Of a stretch of DNA of 64,000 bases, positions 1 through 7,791 are shown piece by piece. The notes below the pieces were generated by a model, which was not told the origin of the DNA, did no database searches, and worked only from the letters and a program-made list of their open reading frames with translations. Each line of letters starts with the position of its first letter. The first letter of the stretch is position 1. Origin of the DNA: Nocardia acididurans (GTDB lineage Bacteria > Actinomycetota > Actinomycetes > Mycobacteriales > Mycobacteriaceae); contig NZ_JAERRJ010000013.1 in NCBI RefSeq assembly GCF_016741815.1, forward strand, positions 239,096 through 303,095. Direction: 5' to 3'. A program made the translations under genes and the position numbers.

Positions 1-552
1 CCACGCGTGCACCAGCGCCTCGCAGCCGGAGGCGCACGCGGACACCGGCGTCACCAGGCTCGCCCGCGCCCCGATCTCCAGTCCGACCACGCCGGATACG
101 CCGTTGGGCATGCTCATGGGCACCGCGAACGGCGACACCTTGCGGTACCCGTTGCGCATGGCCTCGTTGGCGTCGACGATGGCGTCCGCGCCGCCGAGTC
201 CGGTGCCGATGCACACGCCGAGCCGGTCCTTGTCCACCTCGGGCGTTCCGGCGTTGTCCCACAGGCGTTTTCCCATGGCGTACGACATCTGCTGCACATA
301 GCACATGCGCCGCTTGCGAATTCGATCCAGTTCCGTGGTCGGGTCGGCGACCAGTTTGCCGCCGATGCTGGGCGGCAGATCGGTGGCCGCGATCTCGGGA
401 TCGTCCAGGGCGCGGATACCGCTCGCGCCGGAAAGCAATCCCTGCCAGGTGCCTTCGGTATCGGGGGCGATCGAGGTGGTGATTTCCACCGCCGTGATCA
501 CCACATTCCGGAATCCGCCGTACCGGGTGGAAAAGTTCTCCAGTGTTCGCAC
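1..552 (-). CDS. Beta-ketoacyl-ACP synthase, KasA/KasB type (3' end off the window)
   Basis: Condensing enzyme that extends acyl-ACP with malonyl-ACP in the cytosolic FAS-II pathway, which supplies mycolic-type acids. The first 184 residues are visible and match the order I recall for mycobacterial KasA/KasB: a VVITAVEITTSIAPD-like first strand, RRMCYVQQM, GTGLGGADAIV, and the nucleophile cysteine in SACASG at about residue 173. The catalytic histidines lie beyond the left edge. The GTG start at 552 is chosen because homology begins there and GAGG sits 9-10 nt upstream. It is the last visible gene of a leftward operon with the 69-residue protein, SRPBCC protein and flavin monooxygenase; gaps are 15-18 nt. 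Family assignment is firm. Which Kas paralogue it represents, or whether it is a specialised synthase, cannot be told. Confidence 0.9.
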   Translation of the reverse strand, partial: MRTLENFSTRYGGFRNVVITAVEITTSIAPDTEGTWQGLLSGASGIRALDDPEIAATDLPPSIGGKLVADPTTELDRIRKRRMCYVQQMSYAMGKRLWDNAGTPEVDKDRLGVCIGTGLGGADAIVDANEAMRNGYRKVSPFAVPMSMPNGVSGVVGLEIGARASLVTPVSACASGCEALVHAW

Positions 553-569
553 TCAGTCAGTCCTCACTG

Positions 570-779
570 TCAATCCCACAGGCTCGAGCATGGCAACGCC
601 GGTAGATCGGGGGAGACGTCGTTGTCTATCGTCGCGTGCATGGTGGGCGACCAGGTATCGAGCGCGGCAAGGAAATTGCGCGCCTGCGCCAGCGTAGCCC
701 GAAAATCGAGGACCAGCAGACCGGAGCGGACGCGCAGATGACATAGGCGATGCGATTCCGGCGGGTGGCGTGCGGACAT
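570..779 (-). CDS. Small hypothetical protein, 69 aa, inside the ketosynthase operon
   Basis: Not recognised. The frame runs from an ATG with GAGG 9-12 nt upstream to a TGA and fits exactly between its operon neighbours, 18 nt after the SRPBCC stop and 17 nt before the ketosynthase start. Third codon positions are mostly G or C, as in neighbouring genes, which supports real coding. The product has a basic, His-rich N-terminus, a hydrophobic stretch around LLVLDF and an acidic segment DNDVSPDL near the C-terminus. It has no clear signal peptide and no acyl-carrier DSL motif, so it is not an ACP. A role linked to the adjacent condensing enzyme is inferred only from position. Confidence 0.5.
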   Translation of the reverse strand: MSARHPPESHRLCHLRVRSGLLVLDFRATLAQARNFLAALDTWSPTMHATIDNDVSPDLPALPCSSLWD

Positions 780-797
780 GGCTGGTCCTCGTTTCGA

Positions 798-1397
798 TCA
801 GATTCGCGCCGCCAGACCCTTGATGCCGAGGGCGGCGAAGGGGCGGACGAACGGGGCGGTCCAGCGCAGCGGGACGAAGGCCCCGAACCGTGGGCGGAAG
901 GCGAGAGTCCAGGTCAGCGTGGTTCCGGTCTCGGTTTCGGTGAGCTGGTAATCCTCGACGAAGGACCTGAGCACCAGGGGGACGGACGCTTTCGTGCCGG
1001 TGACGCTCAACCGGCTACCCGGGTTCATGATCACCACGCGCTCCTCGGCCGCCACCACCGTGCCGTCGAAGGTGCGCAGCGCGCCTTCCCGCCGGAAGTC
1101 GTCGCGATACCGAATACCGTTGATCAGCGGAATCCAGGAAAAGGTGCCGTTGAGTTGTAATGCGTCCCAAACCTTGTGCGGCGGATACGGGAATTCCCGT
1201 GCCGCGGTGACCGCGAAAGTCGCTCCCTCGGTGAGAAACTCGTCGACGAATTCCGCCGCGATCGGTCGTAGTTCATAGCCTCCTCCTGCCAGCGCCTTCT
1301 TGGTCCAGGACCGCATGACCAGCAAGGCTGTTCCGGCGGCGATGGCTCCGAGAACGACGACAACGGCCGCGACGATGACAATGGCGGTCAGATTCAC
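798..1397 (-). CDS. Membrane-anchored SRPBCC-fold protein
   Basis: 199 residues. Residues 4-30 form one strongly hydrophobic helix followed by basic residues, so it is probably inner-membrane anchored with a soluble domain. The remainder (about 55-185) looks like an SRPBCC/polyketide cyclase-type lipid-binding fold: AAREFPYPPHKVWDAL, a central FDGTVVAAEERV strand, and a closing TTLTWTLAFRPRFG strand with a final amphipathic helix. Such domains bind hydrophobic ligands, but the substrate here is unknown. It follows the flavin monooxygenase by 15 nt and precedes the 69-residue gene by 18 nt, so co-transcription is likely. Fold assignment is by pattern and moderately secure. Confidence 0.7.
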   Translation of the reverse strand: MNLTAIVIVAAVVVVLGAIAAGTALLVMRSWTKKALAGGGYELRPIAAEFVDEFLTEGATFAVTAAREFPYPPHKVWDALQLNGTFSWIPLINGIRYRDDFRREGALRTFDGTVVAAEERVVIMNPGSRLSVTGTKASVPLVLRSFVEDYQLTETETGTTLTWTLAFRPRFGAFVPLRWTAPFVRPFAALGIKGLAARI

Positions 1398-1412
1398 AGA
1401 GGCGCTTCTTTC

Positions 1413-2960
1413 TCATGGTTTCCGGCTGAATGCGTAGTCGTCGAAGGGGAAGTGCCGGTTGGCGTGGCGGGCCGCGAAGAAGCCCGAGGGGCGGATGTAG
1501 GTGGTGTCGCCCTGGGAGTTGCGGTAGTAGGTGGGCACGTGGGCGTTGAGTTCAGCCAGGTAGTAGCGCAGTGCGGCGGCCCTGCGGTGGACGCGGGCGT
1601 GGTAGGCGTCGTGGACCTCCTGCCGGACCTCCATGGTGGTGGCCCCGCGGCGGACGGCCTCGCGGATGGCGCGCACGGCGTGATCGGCGGTCATCTCGAC
1701 GAAGGCGTGCCAGCCGGAGCCGGTCCAGGAGTAGGGGCCGACGAGCGTCCAGCGGTTGGGCAGGCCGGGCACCGACACGCTCTGGTACGCCTGCAGGCCG
1801 TATTCGGTCCAGAACTTGCCGAGGTCGAATCCGTTGCGCCCCACAATGGTTCCGGGCCGGTAGGTCTCGGGATCGGAGAAGACCTCGTACCCGGTCGCCA
1901 GGACGATCATGTCCGCGTCGTGGTCGACGCCGTCGACGGTGCGGATGCCGTATTCGGTGACGCGCTCGATGGGCTCGGTCACCAGCGCGACGTTCGGCCG
2001 GTTGAAGGCGAGCAGATAGCCGGTGGAGATGGTGGGGCGTTTGGCGATCGGACCGTGCGTGGGGGTGAGGCGGTCGGCGGTGTCCCTGTCGCGCACCATC
2101 ATTCGCAGATAGCGGCGGTAGCCGGCGATGGCGGCCCGGTCGAACGCCCGCATGACGGGTTTCGCCGACCACAGCGGTGCGGCCGTGCCCACCCGCAGGA
2201 CCAGGTCCACGCCGGCGAGTACGACGCCGTGGCCGAGGGCCACCAGGCCGGGAACGGCGAGCAGGCGCTGCACCGCGGCGGGCACGGTGACATCCGGTTT
2301 CGGCGCACACCACACCGGTGTCCGTTGGAAGACCTCGAGATTCGCGACCTGCGCGCAGATGGCGGGCACGATCTGCACCGAGCTGGCGCCGGTGCCGATG
2401 ACGGCCACCCGCTGACCGGCATGGTCGTAGCCGTGGTCCCAATCCGACGGGCGCTGGATCCGGCCGCGGAATGTGGCGAGCCCGGGGATGCCGGGATCGT
2501 CCTTGGGGCGGATGAACGCGCCGACCGCGCTGATCACGAAACGCGCGGTGACAGTGGACCCGTCGGCCAGGTGCAGCACCCACAGCTCGCGCTCGTCGTC
2601 CCATTCCTCGCGCAGTACCTCGGTGTGGAAGCGCAGGTGCGGGTACAGCCCGAAGCGCCGCGCCACGTCCATGTGGTACTGCCGGACCTCCGCGCCGTAC
2701 GGAAACACTCTGCTCCAGTTCGGGTTTCGTGCGAAGGAGTACTGGTAGGCGACGCCGGGGATGTCCACCCCGAGTCCGGGGTAGTGGTTCTCGTGCCAGC
2801 TTCCGCCCACCTCGTCGGCGCGTTCGAGGATGATGAAGTCCTCGAGTCCGGACTTCTTCAGTTTGACGCCGGCGGCGATCCCGCCCGGTCCCGCGCCGAT
2901 CACCGCGGTGGTGACATCGGGGGTGTCGGGGTCGGTATGGGAGGTGTGCGCGAGGGTCAT
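1413..2960 (-). CDS. Flavin-containing monooxygenase, Baeyer-Villiger-like
   Basis: 515-residue FAD- and NAD(P)H-dependent monooxygenase. The FAD Rossmann motif GAGPGGIAAG lies at residues 22-31 and the NADPH motif GTGASSVQ near residue 190, followed by the FQRTPVW segment common in this family. The Baeyer-Villiger fingerprint FxGxxxHxxxW is recognisable between them as F-R-G-R-I-Q-R-P-S-D-W-D, but the histidine position is arginine, so the oxygenation type (ketone, sulfide or amine) cannot be inferred. It is the first gene of a leftward operon and diverges from the SDR/ligase fusion across a promoter holding two TGTCTGGGAC-type palindromes. A lipid or sterol substrate is likely from context, not shown. 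Confidence 0.88.
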   Translation of the reverse strand: MTLAHTSHTDPDTPDVTTAVIGAGPGGIAAGVKLKKSGLEDFIILERADEVGGSWHENHYPGLGVDIPGVAYQYSFARNPNWSRVFPYGAEVRQYHMDVARRFGLYPHLRFHTEVLREEWDDERELWVLHLADGSTVTARFVISAVGAFIRPKDDPGIPGLATFRGRIQRPSDWDHGYDHAGQRVAVIGTGASSVQIVPAICAQVANLEVFQRTPVWCAPKPDVTVPAAVQRLLAVPGLVALGHGVVLAGVDLVLRVGTAAPLWSAKPVMRAFDRAAIAGYRRYLRMMVRDRDTADRLTPTHGPIAKRPTISTGYLLAFNRPNVALVTEPIERVTEYGIRTVDGVDHDADMIVLATGYEVFSDPETYRPGTIVGRNGFDLGKFWTEYGLQAYQSVSVPGLPNRWTLVGPYSWTGSGWHAFVEMTADHAVRAIREAVRRGATTMEVRQEVHDAYHARVHRRAAALRYYLAELNAHVPTYYRNSQGDTTYIRPSGFFAARHANRHFPFDDYAFSRKP

Positions 2961-3026
2961 GGCTGCGCCCTTCGATCCGGCGGGCTGATGCGCGTCCCGG
3001 CGGGGCCGCGCTGCCCCAGAACTATC

Positions 3027-3059
3027 GTCCCAGACAGTCTAGCTCAGCTGTCTGGGACA
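3027..3059. promoter_or_regulatory. Paired operator between the monooxygenase and SDR/ligase genes
   Basis: GTCCCAGACAG at 3027-3037 and CTGTCTGGGAC at 3048-3058 form a perfect inverted repeat of 11-bp arms with a 10-nt spacer. Each arm is also a copy of the near-palindrome TGTCTGGGACA. The site is 39 nt upstream of the rightward ATG (3098) and 67-99 nt upstream of the leftward ATG (2960), a suitable place for one repressor to control both genes. The same 11-mer class recurs at five other places up to 14.9 kb. A TetR-like regulator is inferred; none is encoded in the window. Confidence 0.65.
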
Positions 3060-3097
3060 TCGTACTCTCGGTGGCAGGGCATCACCGAGGAGGAACA

Positions 3098-5722
3098 ATG
3101 ACCGTTGCGCTCCCCAGGTCCATCCGGCTGCTGGCCGGGGCCGCGAGTCCGGGCATCGCCGACCGGCGGCTGGAACCGGCGGTCCACGGCCGGATCGTGC
3201 TGGTGACCGGCGCGTCCTCCGGTGTCGGCTGGGAGACCGCGCTGCGGCTGGCCCGCGCCGGCGCGATCGTGCTCGCGGTGGCCCGGCGGGCGACCCTGCT
3301 CGACGATCTGCGCGAGCGCGCCGCCGCGGCGGGCGGCGTAGTGCATCCGTATCCGGCCGATCTCTCGGATATGGACGCCTGCGCACAGCTGGCGCGGCGG
3401 GTGCTCGTCGACCACGGGCACGTCGACGTCCTGGTCTGCAATGCGGGCAAATCGATCCGGCGCTGGCTCACCGACTCCTACGACCGCTTCGACAACTTCG
3501 AGGACACCGCCCTGGTGAACTACCTCGGACCGGTCCGGTTGATCATGGCTCTGCTGCCGTCCATGCGGGCGCGCGGACAGGGGCACATCGTCAATGTCGC
3601 CACCGCGGGCGTGCACATGCCGGCCGTGGAGTGGACCGCCTACATCGCCTCCAAGAACGCCCTCGCCACCTGGTTGCGCGGTGCGGGCCCGGAACTGCGC
3701 GCCGACGGCATCACCACCACCAGCATCCACCTGCAACTGGTCATGTCACCCATGCTCGGCCCGTTCCGCGTGTACCGCTACGGACAGCTCGTGGGCATGC
3801 GGCCCGAGGAGGCCGCCGGCATGGTGTGCCGGGCGATCGTGGACCGGCCCTTGGCGATTCGGCCCTGGTGGGAGCGCGCGGGCGTGCCGATGATGTACGC
3901 GCTGGAGAACTTCCGTGCCGTCGAGAACGCCAAGACGCTGTATGTGAAGCTCGCCAATCCGGCGTCGCGGCCCGGCGGCCGGGCCGGTGCGGCCATCGAA
4001 ATCGTCGAGGGCACAGCGCATTTCCTCGACGATCTGGTCGGGCAGGTGGGCGAGGGCTACCGCGCCCGGCTGCATCGCGTGCTGCCGCGGCCCGCCCGGC
4101 TGCCGCACACCGTGGCCGCCCTGCGCGGCGGTGTGGCGCTGTCCACCCTGCTCGCGCTGTTCGCCGTGCGCTTCCCGGACCGGGCGGCCGTCATCGACGA
4201 TTTCGGTGAGATATCCGCCTGGGACCTGAACGATCGGGTCGAAAAGCTCGCCGCCGCAATGCGACAGCGCTGGGGGCTGGGCCGGGGCAACCGGGTGGGC
4301 GTGCTGTGCCGCAATCACCGCGGCTTCGTGGAGGCGTTGCTCGCGGGTGCGCGGCTGTCCGCCGACGTGGTTCCGCTCAACTACGGATTCGCGGGCCCGC
4401 AACTGGGCGAGGTGCTGCGGCGTGAACGCGTGGACCTGGTCTGCTACGACGCGGAATTCCATGCGGCACTGACGACTTCGGGCTACACCGGGCATCGCCT
4501 GGTGGTGCGGACCGGGGCCGACGAGCACGGGGTCACCCGGTTGCGCGAACCGGTGGCCAGCCCGACCGTGCGGGATCTCCTCGCGCAGCAGCTGCCGCCC
4601 GTGCGCACCGTCGGCTACGGCGCGACGATCGTGATCCTCACCGGCGGCACCACGGGCGTGCCCAAGGGCGCGCCCCGGCAGCTGTCGCTGCGCGAGCTGG
4701 TGCCGTACGCGCGGCGGCTGCATCCGCGAATGCTGCGGGCGCTCACCGAGATTCCGCGACTCTCGCCCATCCCGCGCGTCGGCAATCCCATGATCATCGC
4801 ACCGCCGCTGCATCACGCGTACGGGCTGCTCGCCATGCTGGCCGCTTTGGCGCTGGGCTCGCCGATCATCGTGCGCCGCAGGTTCGATGCCGAACAGACG
4901 CTCGCCGATATCGAGCGGCACAGCGTCAATATCGCCTGCCTGGTCCCGACGATGATCAAGCGAATCATGGACCTGCCGCCCGAGATTCGCCGGGACTACA
5001 ACTGCTCGACCCTGCAGGCGGTCCCGTGCGGCGCGGCCCCGCTGCCGCCGCGGCTGGGCACGGAGTTCATGGACGAATTCGGTGATGTGCTGTTCAACGG
5101 CTATGGCTCCACCGAGATCGGACCCGGGGCGGTGGCCACCCCGGCGGATCTGCGCGCGGCCCCCGGCACGGTCGGCTTCCCGCCGAAGGGGCTGGTGGAT
5201 ATTCGGATCGTCGACGCCGAGGGCCGCGACGTGCGGCCGGGGGAGAGCGGGCGCATCGTGAACCGCAATCCGGTCGTATTCCGCGGCTACAGCGGCGGCG
5301 GCCGGAAGGAGGTATTGCCCGGCGGCTATATGGATTCCGGCGATATCGGCCATTTCGACTCCGCCGGAAGGCTTTTCATCGACGGCAGGTCCGACGACAT
5401 GATCGTCTCGGGTGGCGAGAACGTCTTCCCGCAGGAGGTCGAGGAGCACATCCTGAGCCATCCGGAGGTGGCCGACGCCGGAGCCGTCGGCGTACCCGAT
5501 GACGAATTCGGTCAGCGCCTGGCCGCTTTCGTGGTCCGCAAACCCGGTACCGAGGTGACCGGCGACGAGATCCGCGCGTTCGTGCGCGGTGGACTGGCCA
5601 ATTACAAGGTGCCGCGCGAGGTCGTGTTCGTGGCTGAACTGCCGCGCAGCACCACCGGCAAACTCCGGCGCGCGCAATTGCTCACCCTCGCCGCGACGGC
5701 CGGTATTCGCACAGCGAGCTGA
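3098..5722 (+). CDS. Fusion protein: short-chain dehydrogenase plus acyl-CoA synthetase
   Basis: 874 residues joining two enzymes. Residues about 25-260 are an SDR with TGASSGVG (about 36), NAG and YIASK (Y about 181). The residue 13 before that Tyr, normally catalytic Ser, is Thr. Residues about 350-870 are an AMP-forming ligase: TGGTTGVPKG near 513, GYGSTE near 668, SGDIGHF and SGGENVFP near 750-771, and a C-terminal TTGK lysine near 853. It could activate a fatty or sterol-derived acid to acyl-CoA and oxidise or reduce the same chain. The ATG at 3098 is chosen because GAGGAGGAA lies just upstream; an in-frame GTG at 3071 lacks this. It diverges from the monooxygenase under a shared operator. 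Domain calls are secure, substrate unknown. Confidence 0.88.
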   Translation: MTVALPRSIRLLAGAASPGIADRRLEPAVHGRIVLVTGASSGVGWETALRLARAGAIVLAVARRATLLDDLRERAAAAGGVVHPYPADLSDMDACAQLARRVLVDHGHVDVLVCNAGKSIRRWLTDSYDRFDNFEDTALVNYLGPVRLIMALLPSMRARGQGHIVNVATAGVHMPAVEWTAYIASKNALATWLRGAGPELRADGITTTSIHLQLVMSPMLGPFRVYRYGQLVGMRPEEAAGMVCRAIVDRPLAIRPWWERAGVPMMYALENFRAVENAKTLYVKLANPASRPGGRAGAAIEIVEGTAHFLDDLVGQVGEGYRARLHRVLPRPARLPHTVAALRGGVALSTLLALFAVRFPDRAAVIDDFGEISAWDLNDRVEKLAAAMRQRWGLGRGNRVGVLCRNHRGFVEALLAGARLSADVVPLNYGFAGPQLGEVLRRERVDLVCYDAEFHAALTTSGYTGHRLVVRTGADEHGVTRLREPVASPTVRDLLAQQLPPVRTVGYGATIVILTGGTTGVPKGAPRQLSLRELVPYARRLHPRMLRALTEIPRLSPIPRVGNPMIIAPPLHHAYGLLAMLAALALGSPIIVRRRFDAEQTLADIERHSVNIACLVPTMIKRIMDLPPEIRRDYNCSTLQAVPCGAAPLPPRLGTEFMDEFGDVLFNGYGSTEIGPGAVATPADLRAAPGTVGFPPKGLVDIRIVDAEGRDVRPGESGRIVNRNPVVFRGYSGGGRKEVLPGGYMDSGDIGHFDSAGRLFIDGRSDDMIVSGGENVFPQEVEEHILSHPEVADAGAVGVPDDEFGQRLAAFVVRKPGTEVTGDEIRAFVRGGLANYKVPREVVFVAELPRSTTGKLRRAQLLTLAATAGIRTAS

Positions 5723-5785
5723 CCGGCGGAGCGTCAGCCCGCTCGACAACCACGCGGCCGGGAATTTCGAGTTAGCCGTGGAATA

Positions 5786-5824
5786 GCGGATACGATGCCA
5801 AGAGGTATCGGAGTTCGTATCCGC
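5786..5824. repeat. Perfect 10-bp inverted repeat upstream of lipoprotein gene
   Basis: GCGGATACGA at 5786-5795 and TCGTATCCGC at 5815-5824 are exact inverted copies separated by 19 nt. The element lies 64 nt after the ligase stop and 24 nt before the lipoprotein ATG. It lacks a T-run. It may be an operator, an RNA hairpin in the lipoprotein leader, or a weak terminator of the ligase gene; the sequence alone does not decide. Confidence 0.45.
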
Positions 5825-5847
5825 CCCACCACTCGTGAGGATCTGGC

Positions 5848-6453
5848 ATGGGATTCGCGCGTCCACACCCCGCCCGCACCACGACGACGCTTGCGGTAGC
5901 CGCCGTCGCGGTGCTGGCGGCGGGCTGCGGATCCGAGCCCGACAGCGCCCCGGCCGCGCAACCGACCACGACCACCCTCGCCCCGGGCCAGACCGACTGC
6001 CTCGCCGGAGCCCGCGAGATCACCGCACTGCGGCCCACCTTCGACCAGCTCACCGAGCGGGTGCAGGGCATCAGCGCGGCGGCGGGACGCAACGATCTCC
6101 CCGATATCCGGCAGCGCACCGCCGACGGCGCGCGGCTGGCGCAGGAGATCGTCACGGGGGTCGACGCGAGCGTCGCCGGTATGCGACCGGCCATCGCGCG
6201 CGACGCGTTCGCGGCGATATCTGTCTCCGCCGGGCAGGTGCGCGATGCGCTGCACGGACTCGAAGCGGCCCTGGACGCGCCCGCGACGGCCGATCAGGTC
6301 GGCCGGGCGCTCGACGAATCCTTCGCCGGGCTCAATCATTCGATGCTGGTGATGACCGTGGCCTGCCCGATCTCCTACGGCTCACAGATCCGGACCGAAA
6401 CGGCCACGCCCTCCGGTACGGCCACTTCCGCGCCGAGTACGACGGGACGGTGA
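5848..6453 (+). CDS. Putative lipoprotein, 201 aa
   Basis: Exported lipid-anchored protein of unknown function. The N-terminus is basic, then hydrophobic, and ends in the lipobox LAAGC (Cys about 31), followed by a Thr/Pro-rich linker and a predicted helical domain from about residue 50 to 180. A second and third cysteine (in TDCLAG and VACPIS) bracket the domain and may form a disulfide outside the membrane. It is followed 7 nt later by a DsbA-like thiol protein gene, which makes a two-gene operon and fits an extracytoplasmic redox theme. I do not recognise a named family. Confidence 0.75.
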   Translation: MGFARPHPARTTTTLAVAAVAVLAAGCGSEPDSAPAAQPTTTTLAPGQTDCLAGAREITALRPTFDQLTERVQGISAAAGRNDLPDIRQRTADGARLAQEIVTGVDASVAGMRPAIARDAFAAISVSAGQVRDALHGLEAALDAPATADQVGRALDESFAGLNHSMLVMTVACPISYGSQIRTETATPSGTATSAPSTTGR

Positions 6454-6460
6454 CTCGCCG

Positions 6461-7153
6461 ATGAGCGCACGTGACAGGTTGTCCACCCGGCTCACCGCGG
6501 CGGTCGCGGTCCTGCTGTTGATCGTGGTCGCGGGAATCGTGTGGGCGGTGTCGAAAGCCGCGCGGGACAAGGACTCCGGCGCGGCCGACCGGGAACGAGC
6601 AGCGCTCGCCGCCGGGCCCGCGCCCTTCGAATCCGGCCGGCTGCGCTTCGGGGATCCCGCGGCCCCGGTCACCCTCGTGCTGATCGAGGATTTCCAGTGC
6701 CCGTTGTGCAAGAGTCTCGACACCGTCTCCGGCGCGACCATCGACGCCGCGGTGGAGGACGGGAAAGCCGCCATCGAATACGACATCGTGGCGGTGCTGG
6801 ACGCGGAATCCACGACCGAGTACTCCTCGCGCGCGGCCAATGCGAGCGTCTGCGTGGCGGTGGCGGACAAGGAGAAATGGCGGGCCTTCCGCGCGCTCGC
6901 CTTCCAGCGGCAGCCGGCGACCGGCAGCGCGGGGCTGGGCGATGCCGAATTGATCGACCTGGCTCGGCAGGCGGGGGTCGTCGATCCGGGGCTCGACGAA
7001 TGCGTAACCGCAAGGCGGCACCGGGATTTCGTCGCGGCGCACACTCGCGCGGATGTCGCGGGCGGCCTGCTGCGCGTTCCGATGCTGCTGGCCGACGGTA
7101 CCGAGGTGGTCAGCCCGACGCCGGAAGGTATTACGGCCGCGGTGAAACGCTGA
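6461..7153 (+). CDS. Membrane-anchored DsbA/thioredoxin-like protein
   Basis: 230 residues with one N-terminal transmembrane helix (about 12-32) and an extracytoplasmic thioredoxin-fold domain. The redox motif is CPLC in FQCPLCK, near residue 83, and the cis-proline loop is RVPMLL near the C-terminus, as in the DsbA/DsbG-like 'thioredoxin domain' proteins of actinobacteria. A further pair of cysteines lies in SVCVAV and DECVTA. It probably catalyses oxidation or isomerisation of disulfides in exported proteins. It is in an operon with the preceding lipoprotein. Its 3' end overlaps the convergent membrane-protein gene by 23 nt. Confidence 0.85.
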   Translation: MSARDRLSTRLTAAVAVLLLIVVAGIVWAVSKAARDKDSGAADRERAALAAGPAPFESGRLRFGDPAAPVTLVLIEDFQCPLCKSLDTVSGATIDAAVEDGKAAIEYDIVAVLDAESTTEYSSRAANASVCVAVADKEKWRAFRALAFQRQPATGSAGLGDAELIDLARQAGVVDPGLDECVTARRHRDFVAAHTRADVAGGLLRVPMLLADGTEVVSPTPEGITAAVKR

Positions 7154-7538
7154 GCCGGGCCGCCAGTCCGGCGCCGGCGCGGACGGTCCGGAGTTTGGTC
7201 AGCTGCCACAGTCCCAGTAGCGCCGCCGCGCCCGCGGGCAGGAACAGCGCCGTCGAGGTGAGGCCCAGCGCGGCCCAGCGGGGCATCCAGGTGTCGAGTA
7301 GTTCCACGAGCGCGCCGAGCAGGTAGAACCCGCCGAAAAACACTGCGGCGGAGGCGAATCCGAGCAGGGTGAGAACGATGACGGCGCGCACCGCCTCGCG
7401 GAGCACGACGGCTCCGGCGCGGCGCAGGGCTGGACCCGCCCAGGCCCCCAGCTTGGCGACCAGGTGGATCACCACCCGTTCGACCGGCCCCGGCCGGACC
7501 TCGGCCACGCCGTCGTAGGAGCGCGTGTAGCCCGCCAT
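7131..7538 (-). CDS. Small membrane protein, two transmembrane helices
   Basis: 135 residues when started at the ATG at 7538, which has GAGGGG upstream; an in-frame ATG at 7592 is less likely. A short soluble N-terminus is followed by an amphipathic segment and two strong hydrophobic helices (about residues 52-80 and 88-112) with a basic C-terminal tail. The arrangement resembles holin-like or phage-shock-type membrane proteins common in actinobacteria, but no family can be named. The regulon palindrome at 7613-7623 lies 75 nt upstream, and its 3' end overlaps the DsbA-like gene in the opposite direction. Confidence 0.65.
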   Translation of the reverse strand: MAGYTRSYDGVAEVRPGPVERVVIHLVAKLGAWAGPALRRAGAVVLREAVRAVIVLTLLGFASAAVFFGGFYLLGALVELLDTWMPRWAALGLTSTALFLPAGAAALLGLWQLTKLRTVRAGAGLAARLSVSPRP

Positions 7539-7612
7539 ATGTGACCCCTCTGTCTTCGTTCCTCGGCCGGGGCATCGCCCGGTCTGTTGCATCGTAACAT
7601 GATCGGATAATG

Positions 7613-7623
7613 TGTCTGGGACA
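7613..7623. promoter_or_regulatory. Regulon palindrome TGTCTGGGACA (site B)
   Basis: TGTCTGGGACA lies between the leftward small membrane protein gene (75 nt upstream of its ATG) and the rightward SDR gene (about 170 nt upstream). It is identical to the right arm of the operator at 3049-3059. A partial copy, CTGGGACAG, occurs at about 7705-7713. Function as an operator is inferred from recurrence. Confidence 0.6.
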
Positions 7624-7791
7624 GCAGGGTTGTCCTGTTCGACGGCGGTATTCGTGATGAGGACGGGTCACGGCAAGTCGTCGTGAGGCCCCGTGGCCTG
7701 ATCGGCTGGGACAGGATCCCGTTCCGACTCGGCTGCCGGACTGCTGTACTGATTCCGCTATCCGACGTCACCGATGCCAGGGGGGCATTCC

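Noticed and set aside
1452..3101. Long open frame opposite the monooxygenase gene
   Set aside because: The Rossmann motifs on the minus strand show the true gene; the plus-strand translation has no family pattern.
1413..5722. Equivalence of the monooxygenase/SDR/ligase locus to the mycobacterial mymA operon
   Set aside because: The functions are similar but gene order, divergence, fusion and the monooxygenase type differ, so orthology is not supported.
7704..7713. Extra regulon half-site CTGGGACAG in front of the SDR gene
   Set aside because: Only one half matches; it is noted with site B but not listed as a separate operator.
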